Source of the DNA: Phycisphaerales bacterium
GTDB taxonomy: Bacteria; Planctomycetota; Phycisphaerae; Phycisphaerales; SM1A02
NCBI GenBank assembly: GCA_007135295.1
Contig: SLJD01000316.1
Coordinates: forward strand, 1-8,627
Direction: 5' to 3'
DNA: 8,627 nt
The translations under genes and the position numbers were made by a program. The notes beneath the pieces are model-generated. The model was not told the origin of the DNA. It made no database searches and saw nothing but the letters and a program-made list of their open reading frames with translations. Shown in pieces: positions 6,548-8,627 of the stretch. The first letter of the stretch is position 1, and every line of letters begins with the position of its first letter.

Positions 6548-8509
6548 ATGGCAAATCGAACCATACAAATCATCGCGGCAGTCATCCTGGTCGCCTGCAT
6601 GGCCGGGGCGGGATCAATACTTCCCAATCTTCTCGATAAGTCTGATCGCTACGCGCTGCGCTACACCGATGTGTCCGTGGAAGGCGCGCCGCCAATCGTT
6701 GCTCTCGGAACCATGATGGGCGCTCTGCGAGGCGTGATCGTCGATTACCTCTGGATCAAGGTCAACATCGCTCGCGAGCAGGGGTTGTTCTATGAGATCA
6801 TGCACGACACGGAACTGATCACCCAGCTTCAGCCGCGATTCGCCGCCGTTTGGGCCTTCCATGGCCACAACATGGCCTACAACATCTCCGTGGCCACGCA
6901 CACCGAGGAAGAGCGGTGGGAATGGGTTCGGCGCGGCATTGATCTCGTTCGCAACAAGGGGATCCGCTACAACCCGAACGACCTCAACCTGTACCGGGAA
7001 CTCGCATTCTGGTTTGCGCACAAGATTGAAGGTGTTGCCGACGACGCGCACCTCTACTACAAGCGCGAATTCGCCCGCGAGTGGCATTACGTTCTCGGCG
7101 ATCCGCCGCATGCATGGGAAGATCGCATCGAGTGGATGCGCGAGATCGCCGAGGCCCCGGAGACGCTCGAAGAAGCCGAACGGCGAACGCCCGGCGTGAA
7201 GGAACTCGTTGAACTGCTGCAGAGCGAACTCAGCCAGTACGAGCGAAGGGTGCGATTCAGGCTCGATGAACGCCTGCTCGAGCAGTACGTCCAATGGGAA
7301 GCCATCCAGGGCCAGTCGCGGTACGCTGAAATGCTCGATGTCGCTGCGGAAATGCGGCGGGAAAGCCCGTTTTTCCGGCAGTTCGATGCCATTGCCGGAG
7401 ATCCCGAGTACGAAGAAGCATGGCAGACACTGCTTGCTCATGTCCGCAAGCGTGTCCTGCGGAACAATTACAACATGGACCCGCAGCTGATGTACGAGTA
7501 CACGCGCGATCTCGGCCCGATCGACTGGCGCAACGCCAACGCGCATTCGCTCTATTGGGCCCGGAAGGGCTCACGCAGTGAGATGCGGCTGCGGACCGAG
7601 GAGGACATGTATCGCATCATCAACAACGACCGCCACCAGATTCATGCCATGCAGGGCCTCTCCCGATTCGGGCGGATCAACTTTGACCCGTTCACGAATG
7701 AGAACCCCGCCCGGTTCCCTGAACCGCGATGGATTGAAGCGGTCAACGAACTTTTCATGGAACTCTACGACAAGTTCGAGGTTGAGCATGAGACCCGAGG
7801 GGCGGGGCCGGACACGTTCATGCGGTTCCATCAGAATTTCATGGCTGACAAGGTCCGCGAGCTGTACCGCATGGGCGATCGGGAACACGCTCAGCGCATT
7901 CTTGACGACTTGGACGAGCTCTATCGTCTGACGGTCCGGCCGCCGACAAACCGCTTCAACCAGCCGCTCGACGTCTTCGTCTCTGAGGAGGTCAAGGGCG
8001 AGTACGCCTACCAGCCGCACATCGCTCCGAGCGAAGTGGCTATGTCGCTGCGGTACGGCTACATCGCCGCCTTCCTGCACGGCCGCGAAGAGGTTCTTGA
8101 AGAGGCCATCGCGTTCGCCAACGAAGTAACCGAATACTTCAAGGTCAACGAGTACCACAACTTCGTGACGAAGTTCGGCTCGGCTCGAATTGGCGACATC
8201 ATCGGCCAGCTCGAACGAAGCCAGCGCGAGGTGTTCGCCCAGCTCATGGTGGACAGTTCGCTGCCGCTCGTGGACCGCATGACGATCTGGAGCCAGGCAC
8301 CGAACAGCCTGCGGGTGCAGGTGTACGACCCGATCCGGTCTCAGCTCGCCCAGCAGTTCCAGCGCAGTCCGCTGGCCGGCGAATACGAGTTTGACGAGAT
8401 CTTCGGTGAACCTGCTGGGATCGAACAGTTCCGCCGCATGCAGGCCGAGCAGCGCCGGCGGGAGCAAGAACGCGAGGATCGGCACGCTGCCCCTATTGAG
8501 CGCCAGTAA
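6548..8509 (+). CDS. Membrane- or lipid-anchored helical protein of unknown function (planctomycete type)
   Basis: 653 residues. Residues 5-23 are hydrophobic: an N-terminal anchor or, because LVAC (14-17) fits a lipobox, possibly a lipoprotein signal. The rest is hydrophilic and almost wholly helical, so the body is likely extracytoplasmic. Best-marked blocks are VDYLWIKVNIAREQGLFYE (65-83), LQPRFAAVWAFHGHNMAYNI (94-113), YNPNDLNLYRELAFWFAHKI (141-160) and LGPIDWRNANAHSLYWARKG (322-341). Regularly spaced aromatic and alanine residues suggest TPR-like helical hairpins, but I cannot define repeats with certainty. From memory this resembles uncharacterised proteins encoded beside ABC-2 transporters in planctomycetes; that memory is not checked. 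The tail (625-653) is rich in Arg, Glu and Gln. The start is ATG 6548, with GGGAG (6533-6537) 10 bases upstream. The short gap to the permease gene suggests a shared function, perhaps as an accessory subunit. No catalytic motif was recognised. Confidence 0.85.
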   Translation: MANRTIQIIAAVILVACMAGAGSILPNLLDKSDRYALRYTDVSVEGAPPIVALGTMMGALRGVIVDYLWIKVNIAREQGLFYEIMHDTELITQLQPRFAAVWAFHGHNMAYNISVATHTEEERWEWVRRGIDLVRNKGIRYNPNDLNLYRELAFWFAHKIEGVADDAHLYYKREFAREWHYVLGDPPHAWEDRIEWMREIAEAPETLEEAERRTPGVKELVELLQSELSQYERRVRFRLDERLLEQYVQWEAIQGQSRYAEMLDVAAEMRRESPFFRQFDAIAGDPEYEEAWQTLLAHVRKRVLRNNYNMDPQLMYEYTRDLGPIDWRNANAHSLYWARKGSRSEMRLRTEEDMYRIINNDRHQIHAMQGLSRFGRINFDPFTNENPARFPEPRWIEAVNELFMELYDKFEVEHETRGAGPDTFMRFHQNFMADKVRELYRMGDREHAQRILDDLDELYRLTVRPPTNRFNQPLDVFVSEEVKGEYAYQPHIAPSEVAMSLRYGYIAAFLHGREEVLEEAIAFANEVTEYFKVNEYHNFVTKFGSARIGDIIGQLERSQREVFAQLMVDSSLPLVDRMTIWSQAPNSLRVQVYDPIRSQLAQQFQRSPLAGEYEFDEIFGEPAGIEQFRRMQAEQRRREQEREDRHAAPIERQ

Positions 8510-8513
8510 GAAT

Positions 8514-8627
8514 CTATCCCAGAACGTGCAATCGTTTGGCACGGCGGTACCAGAGCAGGATGCACGCCAGCATGATCAGCCCGAGGTAGTTCGATGACTT
8601 CTTCGCATAGCGAACCAGAATCGCCCG
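8514..8627 (-). CDS. C-terminal end of a convergent membrane protein (partial)
   Basis: On the - strand the frame is open from the right edge to a TAG stop at 8516-8514, giving 37 residues. The sequence reads RAILVRYAKKSSNYLG, then LIMLACILLWYRRAKR, and ends LHVLG. This is a hydrophobic segment of about 11 residues (LGLIMLACILLWY) followed by a positively charged end, typical of a membrane protein whose last helix exits to the cytoplasm. It is convergent with the 6548 gene, with 4 bases between the two stops. The family cannot be named from so short a piece. The alternative is that this is chance open sequence. The in-frame stop placed immediately after the neighbouring gene and the membrane-like composition favour a real gene. 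Confidence 0.55.
   Translation of the reverse strand, partial: RAILVRYAKKSSNYLGLIMLACILLWYRRAKRLHVLG

Noticed and set aside
6614..8542. Two long - strand open frames (6614-7546 and 7571-8542) opposite the 653-residue gene
   Set aside because: They lie in register with the sense codons and stay open because the sense gene rarely uses TTA, CTA or TCA. The sense protein has clear motifs and a ribosome binding site, whereas the antisense products look like no family.
8525..8543. Short stem CGTGC/GCACG near the convergent stops as a possible terminator
   Set aside because: The stem is short with a large or bulged loop, lies within the - strand coding end and has no T-run on either side.

Overview
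The window is a compact bacterial locus of moderately GC-rich DNA (upper 50s percent GC in the line I counted). Six genes run on the + strand, and the tail of a seventh enters on the - strand at the right edge. The gene set suggests a planctomycete-type bacterium, perhaps of the Phycisphaerae group. The reasons are the tandem HflK/HflC-like genes, the very large ABC-2 permease with a big extracytoplasmic insert, and the 653-residue membrane-anchored protein of a type I associate with planctomycete genomes. This assignment rests on recall and inference. The window holds no rRNA or other marker gene.

Layout. Positions 2-388 hold the C-terminal end of a protein cut by the left edge, whose last 60 or so residues resemble the end of HflK-type SPFH proteins. 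It is followed after 3 bases by an HflC-like SPFH protein (392-1477), and after 74 bases by a second, clearly HflK-like SPFH protein (1552-3087) with an unusual insert in its stalk helix. After 60 bases comes an ABC transporter ATPase with a long acidic tail (3148-4371). After 40 bases comes its probable partner, a 694-residue ABC-2 type permease (4412-6496). After 51 bases comes a 653-residue membrane- or lipid-anchored helical protein of unknown function (6548-8509). All gaps are short, all genes share a strand, and no convincing terminator lies between them, so co-transcription from a promoter left of the window is likely. A convergent gene ends at 8514, only 4 bases beyond the last + strand stop; its last residues look like a C-terminal membrane segment.

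How the genes may work together. HflK and HflC form a ring-shaped cage in the inner membrane that controls the FtsH protease in E. coli. Here two or three SPFH proteins sit beside a complete ABC-2 transporter and an extracytoplasmic helical protein, with no FtsH gene in view. A reasonable inference is that the SPFH proteins build a membrane microdomain or cage that holds or regulates the transporter, with the last protein as an extracytoplasmic partner. The transported substrate cannot be read from the sequence.

The gaps are small but not featureless. Stem-loops lie just upstream of the ribosome binding sites of the third, fourth and sixth genes, and two of them have alternative pairings that touch the binding site. 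No tRNA, rRNA, CRISPR array, insertion sequence, attachment site or origin was seen.
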